From Blastobasis lacticolella (Eukaryota; Arthropoda; Insecta; Lepidoptera; Blastobasidae): a DNA stretch of 64,000 nt. A program made the position numbers and the translations under genes. The DNA is taken from the NCBI GenBank assembly GCA_905147135.1, contig LR990058.1, forward strand, positions 15,227,349-15,291,348, given 5' to 3'. The notes under the pieces are model-generated. The model saw only the letters and a list, made by a program, of their open reading frames with translations, made no database searches and was not told the origin of the DNA. Each line of letters starts with the position of its first letter. The stretch's first letter is position 1. This document shows positions 43,601 through 46,074 of the stretch, in pieces.

Positions 43601-45550
43601 ACTAGTTGTAATTTTACACACCTCATAACTTCTACAATTAAACCAAAACCACAATAAAGCCAATACCGTTTAAGCCGAAGCGTGAAAGATCATAGTATAA
43701 ATCATATTAGCAAAAATAAGTTGGATGCCCCGCGCTAGGCCCTGGGGTCCGGACCAGAATTGAATGTTATATCAATTATCTCTCTCGCGCGCGGTAAAAC
43801 CAGCTATGCTATGCAAGCTGGAGACATTTTGACTCACCAAATGCTTTGTGGTGGGTGAATACACCGTCCTTAGACTGCACTGTGTCTAATTCAAATTGTG
43901 ACCTAATCCGTATGGTGTAATTCAATTGGTCAGGGTACTGTTGCATATTCTAAAAAAGAGAAAGCACAATTGAACATATTATTTATTTGTACTACTCGGT
44001 CTTTGGTCGTTGGTGGTCATAGACCACTATTTCTATTTCTTACCCCAAAAACGATCAGAGCCTGTTTGTCAGTTATGTTGCGTATAATTAAGTCAAGATC
44101 CATTGTCTCAGGGACCCCATAATAGAATTCATATTTTACTTCTGAAAATAATAAAAAATAAAACATTGTGTAAAATAATTCGTCTGTCACTATTTGCTTC
44201 CTGGTACATAACATTTTTATTTAATTGTTTGTTTAGAGTAAAAATAATATACTGTGATTGCTATTAGCACCCCAGACTGTTCAACCAGTCTCAGTGGTCA
44301 GTCATCAGCAGATGGCCTTGGTGTACCTCGTTTCACCAACAGTATTACCAGTTAAATTAATAGATAAATTTACAATTATATCTATAATTAATAATATAGA
44401 TTTAAAAAATATATAAGAAAAAGATTTCAATTAGGTAAAAGAGGCACGGTTCTCTGAGAAACCATCACAATAATACATATGCTTAATTTTCAACCTCATT
44501 GCTTCAAAGCCTGTATCTAATAGAGAAACACAGAATAAAATTCATCATCATCATCTGAGCATCATGCAACTTTTTCTTCTCCACTACACCCGGTCTTCAG
44601 TATCCTCATGTCATAAGTTGTTCGCATGTCAAATACAAGACCTTAGCTGGTTAAAAAATTACACTTACTTTTGTAATCGTTAGTTCTGATGATATTTAAA
44701 TTCCTTCCAACTATATCCATCAGGGAGTCAGTATGCTCATTTGATGGTGTGTAAAACACCGACAAGCTCACTTCATGCTCTATTTCTACGGGATCCTGAA
44801 AAATATTCCACACATTTTATTATTTTAAAACAAACATTTCAACCTATTGCAATATAATTATTATTAGAAAACAAACAATACAATAATAATTATCTACACA
44901 AATAAAGATGAAAAGCTACATTGCTAAGTGCAAAACTCGAAAATGGCTAGACCAAGAACTTTCTTATGAAAAGTAAAAGTACATAAGCTGTTGTCGGTTA
45001 AGTAACACAATCAGTTTTAGGGCACTTTCTTTACTCAAGTAACACTGAACTTTATGAAATAATATAAAAAAATCCAAACGCAAAAGTGTTGATTAATTAA
45101 ATAAGAAGTGATAACGAGGGTTGGAGTGTAGCAAAGGGGGCGCTGAGGAAAAAAGACTAAGTCTTTTTGAGTAGCACCCTTTGGTATCCTCTAACCATAA
45201 CAAGACATACAAAACCATCTACCAATGTAGGGAGAACTCCTCTAACAAATGTAAAAAACCATTTCATGTATTTAGACTTAAATTGTTAGTATGTTTTATG
45301 ATTTGGCAACCAATTTAACATAATTGATTTTTTTACAAAATGAAACCAAACTAGAGCTTACCACATGAGGCGCATCCTTAGGGTTTAGTTTATTTATTTC
45401 GCTCTCTTTTACCTCGTCCACAACTAGCAGCAACAACCAGAACAAGAGACCGAAGGCGATAACTGGCGCGAAAAACTCCACTGGAGTTTTTATGAAGCGC
45501 CTGGTTCTAACTTTAAAGTGCTTCCACATAAGCACCAGTAGTTTGTGCAT
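4472..45550 (-). CDS. ABCA: ABC transporter subfamily A, 5' and middle part (24 exons, 3' end outside window)
   Basis: Full-size ABCA-type transporter; the family moves lipids or other hydrophobic substrates across membranes using ATP. Exons placed by GT/AG sites and phase give about 1,250 codons. Order: TM1 (exon 1); short extracellular loop (2-5); TM2-6 (6-9); NBD1 (10-15) with Walker [11 protein letters not shown]-loop TQHNLF, signature LSGGM, Walker [13 protein letters not shown] and H-loop [11 protein letters not shown]; regulatory segment ending TLEEVFL (15); TM7 and second extracellular domain (17-20); TM8-12 (21-25). All NBD1 catalytic motifs are present, so NBD1 looks competent. NBD2 is absent and should lie left of base 1. 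Oddities: exon 13 is partly repeated as a 173-bp tandem array, and exons 10 and 18 have partial copies. Exon 18 ends in phase 1 but the next exon starts in phase 0, so one exon is missing from my model. The symbol names the subfamily, not a specific member. Confidence 0.9.
4677..4702. repeat. (CA)n microsatellite
   Basis: About 12 AC/CA units in the intron upstream of ABCA exon 25. Confidence 0.9.
4722..5195. mobile_element. MITE with ends like GACCGCTAGCATTAATTG
   Basis: The left arm (AACCGCTAGCATTAATTGAA to CACACCCGCGGAAA) is mirrored at 5125-5190 (TTTCCGCGGG to TTAATGCTAGCGGTC). Same family as 47985-48200; this copy carries extra internal sequence. Confidence 0.65.
5270..5430 (+). repeat. 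Retroelement 3' tail
   Basis: Shares AGCCTGGAGATCAGTAACAC and GCTGCCTTTTTGAGAGAAAT with 3595-3745. It ends in a TTGTTATTGTATTG microsatellite-like tail. Confidence 0.6.
5570..5664 (-). CDS. ABCA exon 24 (TM12 start)
   Basis: Encodes [20 protein letters not shown] then [12 protein letters not shown]. The [11 protein letters not shown] stretch resembles the segment before TM12 in ABCA proteins. Acceptor TTTCACCAG, donor GTAAGT, phases 1 to 0. Confidence 0.85.
5966..6202 (-). CDS. ABCA exon 23 (TM11)
   Basis: Encodes [20 protein letters not shown] then [20 protein letters not shown], ending VRKCC. Acceptor AATTCGCAG, donor GTGAGT, phases 1 to 1. P-P-x-x-x-x-x-G-L is typical of the late membrane domain of ABCA. 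Confidence 0.88.
6269..6524. mobile_element. MITE with about 37-bp terminal inverted repeats
   Basis: GTAGAGCTCGTCTAGTCTAA at the left mirrors TTAGATTAGACGAGCTCTAC at the right, and both arms continue through TGACGCGCCCCACTA. No clear target-site duplication. Confidence 0.8.
6530..6780. repeat. Diverged relative of the 41.4-kb MITE
   Basis: Shares ATCCAC.G.GTAGCGATAG, GAGACCCAC, CTTTTCGTAGCGATA and CATCCTCTTG.CAGTTTCGCT with 41450-41660. Terminal repeats are not recognisable here. Confidence 0.55.
7225..7415 (+). pseudogene. LINE C-terminal fragment (R1/I-type zinc knuckle)
   Basis: One frame reads [20 protein letters not shown] then [20 protein letters not shown] before a stop. It matches the C-terminal zinc-knuckle and tail pattern of R1/I-type non-LTR elements. 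Only the last 60 or so codons remain. Confidence 0.6.
7497..7616 (-). CDS. ABCA exon 22 (TM10)
   Basis: Encodes [20 protein letters not shown] then [20 protein letters not shown], two hydrophobic stretches. Acceptor GTCTGTAG, donor GTGAGT, phases 1 to 1. Confidence 0.87.
7780..7990 (+). repeat. LINE-tail repeat (GGCAAACAGGCAAGC family)
   Basis: TCCATGGGGTGGGGATTTGG through GTCTATAGGCAGTGGTGACC to TGCCTACCGTATGAAATAAA and an A-run. 5'-truncated copy on the plus strand. Confidence 0.75.
8055..8848 (+). mobile_element. Truncated mariner-like DNA transposon
   Basis: The left end ACAGGGTTACAGGAAAAGTC and a non-coding stretch lead to a DDE-transposase fragment at about 8610-8840: [20 protein letters not shown], then [20 protein letters not shown] and [11 protein letters not shown]. 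The pattern is that of Tc1/mariner-type transposases. The element breaks off about 10 bp from the ABCA exon 21 donor, and the N-terminal and last catalytic parts are missing. Confidence 0.7.
8859..9080 (-). CDS. ABCA exon 21 (TM8-TM9 region)
   Basis: Encodes [20 protein letters not shown] then [20 protein letters not shown]. The ER-x-SR-x-x-G-x-x-x-x-H pattern is usual for ABCA between TM8 and TM9. Acceptor TCCCCGCAG, donor GTGAGT, phases 1 to 1. A mariner-like fragment ends a few bases beyond the donor. Confidence 0.9.
9345..9500 (+). repeat. LINE C-terminal/3'-end fragment
   Basis: GTGGAGGAAATAGGGAGGGG, TGGACTTCCTGCAGCTGAAA and a TGATGATGACTAA tail look like the decayed end of an RTE-type LINE. 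No continuous ORF. Confidence 0.4.
9560..9910 (+). repeat. LINE 3'-UTR-like repeat
   Basis: Holds TGGAGTTCTTCGAGAAAGGG, TTTTTATGGGGTCGGGAGAG, TGATGCCCCTGATTTTGTAA and the tail GTAAGCTTATTAACCACC. The layout is that of a lepidopteran LINE 3' end. No coding capacity seen. Confidence 0.5.
10174..10420 (-). CDS. ABCA exon 20 (extracellular domain 2, TM8)
   Basis: Encodes [20 protein letters not shown] then ALLATRV and ends [12 protein letters not shown]. The H-x-x-P-x-x-x-N-x-L-x-N-A-L-L pattern is a hallmark of ABCA just before TM8. Acceptor CCTCGCCAG, donor GTGAGT. It starts in phase 0 while exon 18 ends in phase 1, so a small exon between them is unplaced. Confidence 0.9.
10605..10857 (+). 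repeat. GATGAT-tailed LINE/SINE 3' end
   Basis: GGTGTCCGGCAGAGTAGAAT start, GCCTGCCAAGCGTGGATTAT core and a TGATGATGATGATA tail. Confidence 0.75.
11465..11695 (+). mobile_element. SINE-2, 5'-truncated
   Basis: CGGTGAGGGAAAACATCGTG, CACATTCAGGCGACTGGATG, TCCTGGATCATGGTCAAGG and a (ATT)n tail. Same family as the full copy at 56070-56415. Confidence 0.8.
11900..12118 (-). mobile_element. SINE-1 (tRNA-derived, Metulj-like)
   Basis: On the minus strand there is a tRNA-type B box (GGGTTCGATTCCCGGCC), then TAATTTCTGTTACGGGTCTG, GGTGTTCTATGTATAACAAG and AAGCTTTGCTTACTTTGGGG. The A-box end is degraded. The resemblance to Metulj-type lepidopteran SINEs is from memory. Confidence 0.7.
12420..12560 (+). 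mobile_element. SINE-1, left part (split)
   Basis: A-box-like TTCAATTGGTTAAC, B box GGGTTCGATTCCCGGCCAAG, then TAATTTCTGTTATGGGTCTG. Interrupted by a GATGAT-tailed repeat at 12560; the right part (TATTATAAATATATTTAAAA) resumes near 12825. Confidence 0.7.
12560..12805 (-). repeat. GATGAT-tailed repeat inside SINE-1
   Basis: Inverted copy: ATCATCATCATCACAGCCCA tail, then CCACGCTTGGCAGGCGGGTT and TGGGGTGGTGCTATTCTTTG. (TA)n runs flank both sides, consistent with insertion at a TA tract. Confidence 0.75.
13064..13210 (-). pseudogene. Partial duplicate of ABCA exon 18
   Basis: Encodes [20 protein letters not shown] then [14 protein letters not shown], closely matching the 3' part of exon 18. No acceptor precedes it: the copy begins at a CA/CG dinucleotide tract. 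Reading continues into [20 protein letters not shown] and then stops. It may be a pseudoexon, or its 3' part may supply the exon my model lacks between exons 18 and 20. Confidence 0.5.
13304..13505 (-). CDS. ABCA exon 18 (TM7 and extracellular domain 2)
   Basis: Encodes [20 protein letters not shown] then [20 protein letters not shown] and [10 protein letters not shown]. Acceptor TGTCCCCAG, donor GTAAGT, phases 0 to 1. The intron side of the acceptor is a long CT-rich tract on the transcript strand. A partial second copy lies downstream at 13064-13210. Confidence 0.85.
13506..13685. repeat. Purine-rich (GAATGA)n tract before exon 18
   Basis: About 170 bp of GAGAATGAGAAT-like repeats on the plus strand. 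On the transcript strand it is a long CT-rich tract ending at the exon 18 acceptor. Confidence 0.85.
13938..14035. mobile_element. Short hairpin MITE
   Basis: CAACCTACCAATAACCAGTA mirrors TACTGGTTTTGGGTAGGTTG across about 95 bp. A related copy is at 24236-24330. It ends about 30 bp from ABCA exon 17. Confidence 0.6.
14064..14182 (-). CDS. ABCA exon 17 (entry to second membrane domain)
   Basis: Encodes [20 protein letters not shown] then [20 protein letters not shown], matching the ABCA layout of a basic segment before TM7. Phases 1 to 0; acceptor TCTGGCCAG, donor GTGAGC. Confidence 0.88.
14715..15015 (-). pseudogene. RTE-type LINE C-terminal fragment
   Basis: Minus frame: [20 protein letters not shown] then [10 protein letters not shown], with decayed sequence to [19 protein letters not shown] is the usual C-terminal signature of RTE LINEs. 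The next part is frameshifted. Confidence 0.7.
14999..15360. mobile_element. MITE ending CTCAATGAGGAAG
   Basis: CTCAATGAGGAAGTTTCC at the left mirrors GGAACCTTCCTCATTAATGA at the right. Interior TTTTTTGTTTCTTGAGATAT (minus strand) also occurs in the relative at 39580-39840. Confidence 0.6.
15676..15737 (-). CDS. ABCA exon 16 (linker)
   Basis: Short acidic linker exon encoding [20 protein letters not shown]. Phases 2 to 1; acceptor GTTTTCAG, donor GTAAGT. Supported by phase continuity on both sides. Confidence 0.8.
16045..16297 (-). CDS. ABCA exon 15 (NBD1 C-terminal regulatory part)
   Basis: Encodes [20 protein letters not shown] and ends [12 protein letters not shown]. The TLEEVFL ending is the conserved close of an ABCA NBD. 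Acceptor CTTGTACAG, donor GTAAGT, phases 1 to 2. Confidence 0.92.
16552..16690 (-). CDS. ABCA exon 14 (H-loop of NBD1)
   Basis: Encodes [20 protein letters not shown] then [20 protein letters not shown] and [16 protein letters not shown] is the H-loop (switch) motif. Acceptor TGTCCGCAG, donor GTAACC, phases 0 to 1. Confidence 0.94.
16970..17115 (+). repeat. Decayed LINE/SINE tail (AAAGGCCGGCAACG)
   Basis: Contains TACAGTGGTGTTTCGAGACC, AAAGGCCGGCAACGTATTCA and GTGTCTATGGGTGGTGGTGA, resembling a common lepidopteran retroelement tail. Confidence 0.45.
17168..18365. mobile_element. Deleted Crypton derivatives (cluster)
   Basis: Copies begin TTTATCTACACTCATAGCG and contain ACGCCAGTCCATAAAAT, CATTATGCAACACTT and the GCCGCTTGATATCC relic of the recombinase 5' coding region. 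Copies lie in both orientations (17168-17810, 17810-18165, inverted 18165-18365). The right end is interrupted by a retrotransposon. Confidence 0.75.
18366..19735 (+). mobile_element. 5'-truncated non-LTR retrotransposon (Jockey/CR1-like)
   Basis: The ORF covers the C-terminal half of a reverse transcriptase: [16 protein letters not shown], then [20 protein letters not shown] and the catalytic [10 protein letters not shown], followed by the thumb and a C-terminal region without endonuclease. The ORF runs open to 19395; its first 25 or so codons (from 18292) come from the flanking Crypton repeat. A 3' UTR runs to the AATAAATAAATTTATTA tail near 19735. Because it is 5' truncated the protein is not functional. 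The exact clade is not settled. Confidence 0.8.
19736..20175. mobile_element. Crypton derivative, right half
   Basis: Resumes with the TTCCCGCCGCTTGACATCC relic, the palindromic module (19855-19990) and an inverted terminal segment ending CATTACGCTATGAGTGTAG. Likely the other side of the element split by the retrotransposon at 18366-19735. Confidence 0.7.
20335..20447 (+). mobile_element. SINE-2, 3' fragment
   Basis: GGCAGTCGCTCCACTGTAAT, GGATTACGGTGAAGGCGGAC and GCCAAGATGATTATTTA. It lies 20 bp from the exon 13 donor. Confidence 0.6.
20467..20694 (-). CDS. ABCA exon 13 (signature and Walker B)
   Basis: 76 codons, phase 0 at both ends. It encodes [20 protein letters not shown], then [20 protein letters not shown] (ABC signature LSGGM) and [12 protein letters not shown] (Walker B and D-loop). 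Acceptor CCCCTCGCAG, donor GTGAGT. This is the only full copy: its first 112 nt plus 61 bp of upstream intron form the 173-bp unit repeated at 20583-23659. Confidence 0.95.
20583..23659 (-). repeat. 173-bp tandem array of a partial ABCA exon 13
   Basis: Seventeen full 173-bp units (starts at 20583 + 173k, k = 0-16) and one 136-bp partial unit. Each holds 112 nt of exon 13 from the acceptor through LSGGM, and 61 bp of intron. The first unit is the start of the real exon 13; the rest lack the Walker B half and have no donor at the break. Read through, each would add a few residues ([10 protein letters not shown]) and stop. Units look near-identical; the visible difference is C to T near 21291 and 22675, eight units apart. 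It is GC-rich, unlike its surroundings. Confidence 0.97.
23784..23902 (-). CDS. ABCA exon 12 (Q-loop of NBD1)
   Basis: Encodes [20 protein letters not shown] then [20 protein letters not shown]. The Q in LCTQHNLF is the Q-loop glutamine. Acceptor TGCCCCCAG-like, donor GTGAGT, phases 1 to 0. The next exon is separated from it by the tandem array. Confidence 0.92.
23960..24760. other. Intron 11, mostly unassigned
   Basis: AT-rich. A hairpin MITE relative occupies about 24236-24330 (TATACTGGTTTTGAGTAG). Nothing else recognised. Confidence 0.5.
24903..25020 (-). CDS. ABCA exon 11 (Walker A of NBD1)
   Basis: Encodes [20 protein letters not shown] then [28 protein letters not shown] is a canonical Walker A P-loop. 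Acceptor GTATTCCAG, donor GTACGT, phases 0 to 1. A LINE fragment starts within about 25 bp upstream of the acceptor. Confidence 0.95.
25045..25400 (+). pseudogene. LINE C-terminal fragment (Daphne/Jockey-like)
   Basis: The plus frame reads [20 protein letters not shown], then [20 protein letters not shown] and [10 protein letters not shown]. The LQKK-IRAI, L-I-x-LP-x-x-YI and YNHLP landmarks match the region after the RT of Jockey/Daphne-like LINEs and those of 18.3 and 52.2 kb. An AT microsatellite (25291-25315) has expanded inside it. Confidence 0.7.
25407..25566. mobile_element. 160-bp MITE with 28-bp inverted repeats
   Basis: TTTTGAATCGCTCGCCTTGA at the left mirrors TCAAGGCGAGCGATTCAAAA at the right, one mismatch in 28 bp. 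It sits between the LINE fragment and the R1-like element. Confidence 0.85.
25620..27600 (-). mobile_element. R1-clade non-LTR retrotransposon, 5' truncated
   Basis: The RT domain (about 27550-26760) shows [35 protein letters not shown] and the catalytic FCYADDTLV. The second part (26760-25786) continues with [10 protein letters not shown] and a zinc knuckle C-x2-C-x8-H-x4-C in [19 protein letters not shown] single frameshift near 26760-26775 separates the parts, and the endonuclease domain is missing, so the copy is dead. A 3' UTR runs to about 25620. It lies in the intron between ABCA exons 10 and 11, in the same orientation as the gene. Confidence 0.85.
27704..27820 (-). CDS. ABCA exon 10 (NBD1 entry)
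   Basis: 39 codons, phase 0 at both ends. It encodes [20 protein letters not shown] and then [11 protein letters not shown], the start of the first ATP-binding fold, leading into VYGK of exon 11. The acceptor TTGAATCAG sits at the edge of a GATTTAAATCA-rich repeat. Partial copies lie upstream at 28458-28837. Confidence 0.8.
27826..27935. repeat. GATTTAAATCA-rich palindromic repeat
   Basis: Repeated units of the type GATTTAAATCAGGATTTAAA on either strand, immediately before the exon 10 acceptor. Confidence 0.8.
28458..28590 (-). pseudogene. Partial copy of ABCA exon 10 (10c)
   Basis: Encodes [20 protein letters not shown] then [13 protein letters not shown] with donor GTAACG. It shares TVGG and DPxxxEP with exon 10. 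The reading frame is open, but every AG upstream enters in phase 2, which does not fit exon 9. Either an unused copy or spliced in a way I cannot see. Confidence 0.5.
28630..28710 (-). pseudogene. Broken copy of ABCA exon 10 (10b)
   Basis: Retains GGCATCCAGATCGACGA and CACCAAG followed by a GT, matching the 3' end of exon 10a, but an indel shifts the frame before the donor and the DPRxFE part is lost. Read as a decayed exon copy. Confidence 0.5.
28751..28837 (-). CDS. Possible alternative ABCA exon 10a
   Basis: 29 codons encoding [20 protein letters not shown] then GIRIEDVTK, parallel to exon 10 (DPRLFEP and GIRVDNVSK). The donor GTAACC matches the exon 10 donor context. With a GAG acceptor the copy would be phase 0 to 0 and could replace exon 10. 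The acceptor is not strong, so it could be an alternative exon or an unused duplicate. Confidence 0.5.
28921..29205. mobile_element. MITE with about 75-bp inverted repeats
   Basis: TGGGCGCTTTAATAATTTGT at the left mirrors ACAAATTATAAAAGCGCCA at the right, continuing to GAGAGGTGGCATGAAAGGG. TA on both sides fits a TA target duplication. 285 bp. Confidence 0.82.
29206..30120. other. Intron stretch, mostly unassigned
   Basis: A possible retroelement 3' region at 29780-29960 (GGGGGATGGGGCCCAGGCCA, GACGGACGAGGCTAACGGG). No exon or complete element seen. Confidence 0.4.
30125..30265 (+). pseudogene. LINE C-terminal remnant
   Basis: The plus frame reads [20 protein letters not shown] then [12 protein letters not shown]. 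Rich in basic residues after a G-R-P motif, like the end of RTE/L1-type ORFs. Very short. Confidence 0.4.
30369..30547 (-). CDS. ABCA exon 9 (TM6, pre-NBD motif)
   Basis: Encodes [13 protein letters not shown], an alanine/leucine-rich membrane segment, and then [14 protein letters not shown], the ABCA motif between TM6 and the NBD1 linker. Phases 1 to 0. The acceptor region in the transcript is a run of C from a genomic poly-G stretch. Confidence 0.9.
30558..30574. repeat. Poly-G run at the exon 9 acceptor
   Basis: Uninterrupted G tract on the plus strand (C on the transcript) about 10 bp from the acceptor. Confidence 0.9.
30770..30905 (-). repeat. LINE 3' end (AATAAATAAATTTTGA tail)
   Basis: Inverted match to 35400-35580: CATCGTCAAAAAGGAGAGAG, AGGAAAGTAGGAAGGAA and CACAGTGACAAGTTAGCC. 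Both have an oligo-A-like end. Confidence 0.65.
31337..31501 (-). CDS. ABCA exon 8 (TM5)
   Basis: Phases 1 to 1; acceptor CTCGCCAG, donor GTGAGC. It encodes [20 protein letters not shown] and on to [12 protein letters not shown]. The membrane segments continue those of exon 7. Confidence 0.85.
31672..33120. mobile_element. Crypton derivatives (tandem and inverted copies)
   Basis: 31672-32335 is a near-complete derivative: TATCTACACTCATAGCG start, ACGCCAGTCTA, GTCGGGCGCCCGGACG, the 5' coding relic at 32075-32165, TACGAGTGTAGATAAAG, then the palindromic module. 32390-32525 is the palindrome inverted, 32527-33020 a second derivative and 33020-33120 an inverted start. Confidence 0.75.
33122..33335. 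repeat. Dispersed repeat (ACCCGGCGCGACTTCG type)
   Basis: TACTAGTGGACCCGGCGCGA to ATACTATGTAGTGATGCAAC; contains AAATCCGTTGCGTAGTTTCA. This tail-like sequence is common in insect genomes; class not determined. Inserted within the Crypton-derivative cluster. Confidence 0.5.
33345..33945. mobile_element. Crypton derivative
   Basis: Inverted terminal segment (33345-33483), then body sequence with GTCGGGCGCCGAGACACGG, the GCCGCTTGATATCC relic at 33742 and a shortened palindromic module ending near 33945. Confidence 0.72.
34275..34655 (+). mobile_element. SINE-2 copy
   Basis: Contains TGAGTTATGTACATTAGTTG, TGATGAAACCTGCACATTCA, GCTCCACTGTAATTACCTGA and CATTAACGCCAAGATTATTA. The tRNA-like head is degraded. 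Confidence 0.72.
34657..34800 (-). repeat. LINE tail repeat, longer type
   Basis: Inverted match to 60840-60970, including AGAGACCTCTAATATACCT from the end of the LINE ORF, so it is a 5'-truncated LINE copy rather than a SINE. Confidence 0.7.
34953..35175 (-). CDS. ABCA exon 7 (TM3-TM4)
   Basis: Begins [20 protein letters not shown], the ABCA coupling-loop region (E-L-x-K-M-x-G), followed by two hydrophobic segments ([15 protein letters not shown] and [14 protein letters not shown]). Phases 0 to 1; acceptor TCAAACAG, donor GTGAGT. Confidence 0.9.
35395..35590 (+). repeat. LINE 3' end
   Basis: CCCTCCTTTTTGACGATTGA, AATGCCCTAATCAATAAATA and a tail; matches 30770-30905 in inverse. Confidence 0.65.
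35690..35835. mobile_element. Solo palindromic module of the Crypton family
   Basis: Contains ATGAGTTTAGATAAAATTG, then GTATGCAACTGCATATAAT and the inverted ATACCCCCTTTTATACG arm. It lies about 40 bp from the ABCA exon 6 donor. Confidence 0.65.
35871..36029 (-). CDS. ABCA exon 6 (TM2)
   Basis: 53 codons, phase 0 at both ends. It encodes [15 protein letters not shown] followed by a hydrophobic segment ([19 protein letters not shown]), TM2. Acceptor ATCCCCAG, donor GTATGT. Confidence 0.87.
36325..36540 (+). mobile_element. SINE-1 (tRNA-derived)
   Basis: A box GAGTGGTTCAGTGGTCAAC, B box GGGTTCGATTCCCGGCTGGG about 40 bp later, then TTTAATTTCTGTCACGGGTC, GGTGTTCTATGTATAATAAG and TTAGCTAGCACCCATAG. 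The best-preserved polymerase III promoter in the window. Confidence 0.82.
36738..37085 (+). repeat. LINE-tail repeat, full length
   Basis: GAGGCAGGGCATACCGGGGA, CCCGACTGGGGAAGTATCC, CTTTGGCAGTGGAGGGGCAT, then TGCCTACCGTACAACATAAA. An inverted partial copy lies just left (36540-36662). Confidence 0.75.
37522..37814. mobile_element. MITE with perfect 28-bp inverted repeats
   Basis: CTTGTTCCTTGTAGATAACC (37528 on) mirrors GGTTATCTACAAGGAACAAG (ending 37811) for 28 bp. TTTGTAA lies on both sides as a likely target duplication. The interior has a direct repeat (GATAACCGAGTTAGCTAGGA twice, followed by CTTCGTCGTAGAAAA). Confidence 0.88.
37815..38640. other. Intron 5 stretch, nothing recognised
   Basis: AT-rich, with short ORFs only and no terminal repeats or domains. 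Confidence 0.5.
38650..38795 (-). repeat. LINE tail repeat, longer type
   Basis: Inverse of the LINE end at 60.8 kb: TATACGGCAGGCAAACAGGC, GACCTCTAATATACCTCTTG and GATCGCATGTCATAG. Confidence 0.7.
38870..39175 (-). mobile_element. SINE-2 copy abutting exon 5
   Basis: Inverse copy: ATGATCCAGGATTTGGCAGA, CCAGAATGTGCAGGTTTCAT, GGGATTCGCACCCGGAACCT (decayed B box). It reaches to within about 20 bp of the exon 5 donor. Confidence 0.72.
39176..39261 (-). CDS. ABCA exon 5 (extracellular loop 1)
   Basis: Acceptor TTTCACAG, donor GTACGT, phases 1 to 0. It encodes [20 protein letters not shown] and on to VNQ; the [10 protein letters not shown] stretch is characteristic of ABCA loop 1. A SINE abuts the donor on the intron side. 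Confidence 0.85.
39580..39840. repeat. Relative of the 15.0-kb MITE
   Basis: TGACGTCACGCACGAACTC, TCATAATTTTTTTGTTTTTT and AGGAACTTCCTCATTACGC match 14999-15190 in inverse. Confidence 0.55.
39850..40790. other. Intron 4 stretch with small retro-remnants
   Basis: About 40450-40560 reads [20 protein letters not shown] in one frame, a possible LINE C-terminus. GGCCAAAACTGAAACTAAGT at 40645 also occurs at 47855 and 48480. The rest is unassigned. Confidence 0.4.
40790..40985 (+). repeat. Diverged GATGAT-type repeat
   Basis: GTTGCAAAAGGCGACTAATG, ACCAAACGTCGAGATTATGG and CAGCAGTGGACTGCTATAGG; the tail has decayed. Confidence 0.55.
41417..41729. mobile_element. MITE with 22-bp inverted repeats (GGGCGCCGTAGG)
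   Basis: GGGCGCCGTAGGTTATCCTA mirrors TAGGATAACATACGGCGCCC (one mismatch). The interior shares several blocks with 6530-6780. No clear target duplication. Confidence 0.8.
41905..42235 (-). repeat. LINE-tail repeat, full length
   Basis: Minus strand: GAGGTAGGGCATAGCGGGGA, CCCGACTGGGGAAGTACCTC, AGAGCAACGTGTTATAGAGG, then TTTGCCTACCGTATGACATA. Confidence 0.75.
42365..42650 (-). mobile_element. SINE-2 copy
   Basis: Minus strand: CGGTGAGGGAAAACATCGTG, TGGTAGCAGGGTCATGGAGA, ACTGTCATTACCTGACCTGC, then GCGAGAGCATAACCGGGACA. Confidence 0.75.
42835..43140 (-). repeat. LINE 3' end fragment
   Basis: CCATCTGATGGAAAGCTGTC, GAAGAACTCCATGTTATAG and CGAAGCATTTACGTTAGTGG suggest an inverted decayed LINE end; no continuous ORF. 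Confidence 0.45.
43222..43440 (-). repeat. LINE-tail repeat
   Basis: Oligo-T, TATGTCGTACGTTAGGCAAA, ACTGCCTATAGACATTAGCA, ending at CCCCATGGAGCACTGG. 5'-truncated. Confidence 0.72.
43838..43949 (-). CDS. ABCA exon 4 (extracellular loop 1)
   Basis: Acceptor CTTTTTTAG, donor GTGAGT, phases 0 to 1. It encodes [15 protein letters not shown] and continues to HHKAF. Loop residues of the TIRLRS type are usual in ABCA extracellular loop 1. Confidence 0.82.
44044..44141 (-). CDS. ABCA exon 3 (extracellular loop 1)
   Basis: Acceptor TATTTTCAG, donor GTAAGA, phases 1 to 0. It encodes [17 protein letters not shown] and ends IVFG. Short loop exon with no motif of its own. Confidence 0.82.
44142..45361. 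other. Introns 1 and 2 outside the exons
   Basis: AT-rich apart from exon 2; no mobile-element landmarks recognised. Confidence 0.45.
44669..44795 (-). CDS. ABCA exon 2 (extracellular loop 1)
   Basis: Acceptor TTTTTCAG, donor GTAAGT, phases 0 to 1. It encodes [19 protein letters not shown] and following residues, a soluble loop segment. Phase continuity with exons 1 and 3 supports the call. Confidence 0.85.
45362..45550 (-). CDS. ABCA exon 1 (start codon, TM1)
   Basis: 63 codons starting [12 protein letters not shown], the cytosolic lead-in typical of ABCA proteins, then TM1 ([19 protein letters not shown]). The donor is GTAAGC and the exon ends in phase 0. The Met at 45550 is the only plausible start before TM1. 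No TATA-like element was resolved upstream, so the transcription start is unknown. Confidence 0.88.
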
Positions 45551-46060
45551 TTTGACTAGCTACAAATACTTCGTGGTACAATCACTTTGAATTGAAATCA
45601 AAGCTAATACTTTGTTCACTACACACGGTCCTGTCTTTAGATTATTTTAAATACAATCCATTGTTTTCAATCGTAGACAGAGAAAACTAAATGGTAACAA
45701 ATTCAGACACAATCCATAACAAACTTTGTCTTGACTTGACAGAGTGAGTAGGTAGGAGTCACAGAGCACAGATTACTATATACTGCCTATGGTCACAGAA
45801 TACTTTCTACATATACTGGAGTATCAGTATGGATGGAGAATTGTGGAGTATGGACAGACCAACAAGGACAGCACAGATTTCAGGCACAGTTGACTTGACT
45901 TTCACTTGACAGCCAGTCAGCCAACAGCTGACAGCTCTGACAAGCAAAGGAACAAGGTTGCCAACTCACAATAATATTTACCCCTACGGCCCGCGCCATT
46001 GCCGTTTTCATCCATTCCCATAAGAATAGAATGAAACCGGAATTTTCAATGTAAACGTCA
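45551..46060. other. Region upstream of the ABCA start
   Basis: Should hold the 5' UTR and promoter of the ABCA gene. No TATA box, convincing initiator or upstream exon could be fixed. Confidence 0.4.
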
Positions 46061-46074
46061 TATTGTGGTACATT

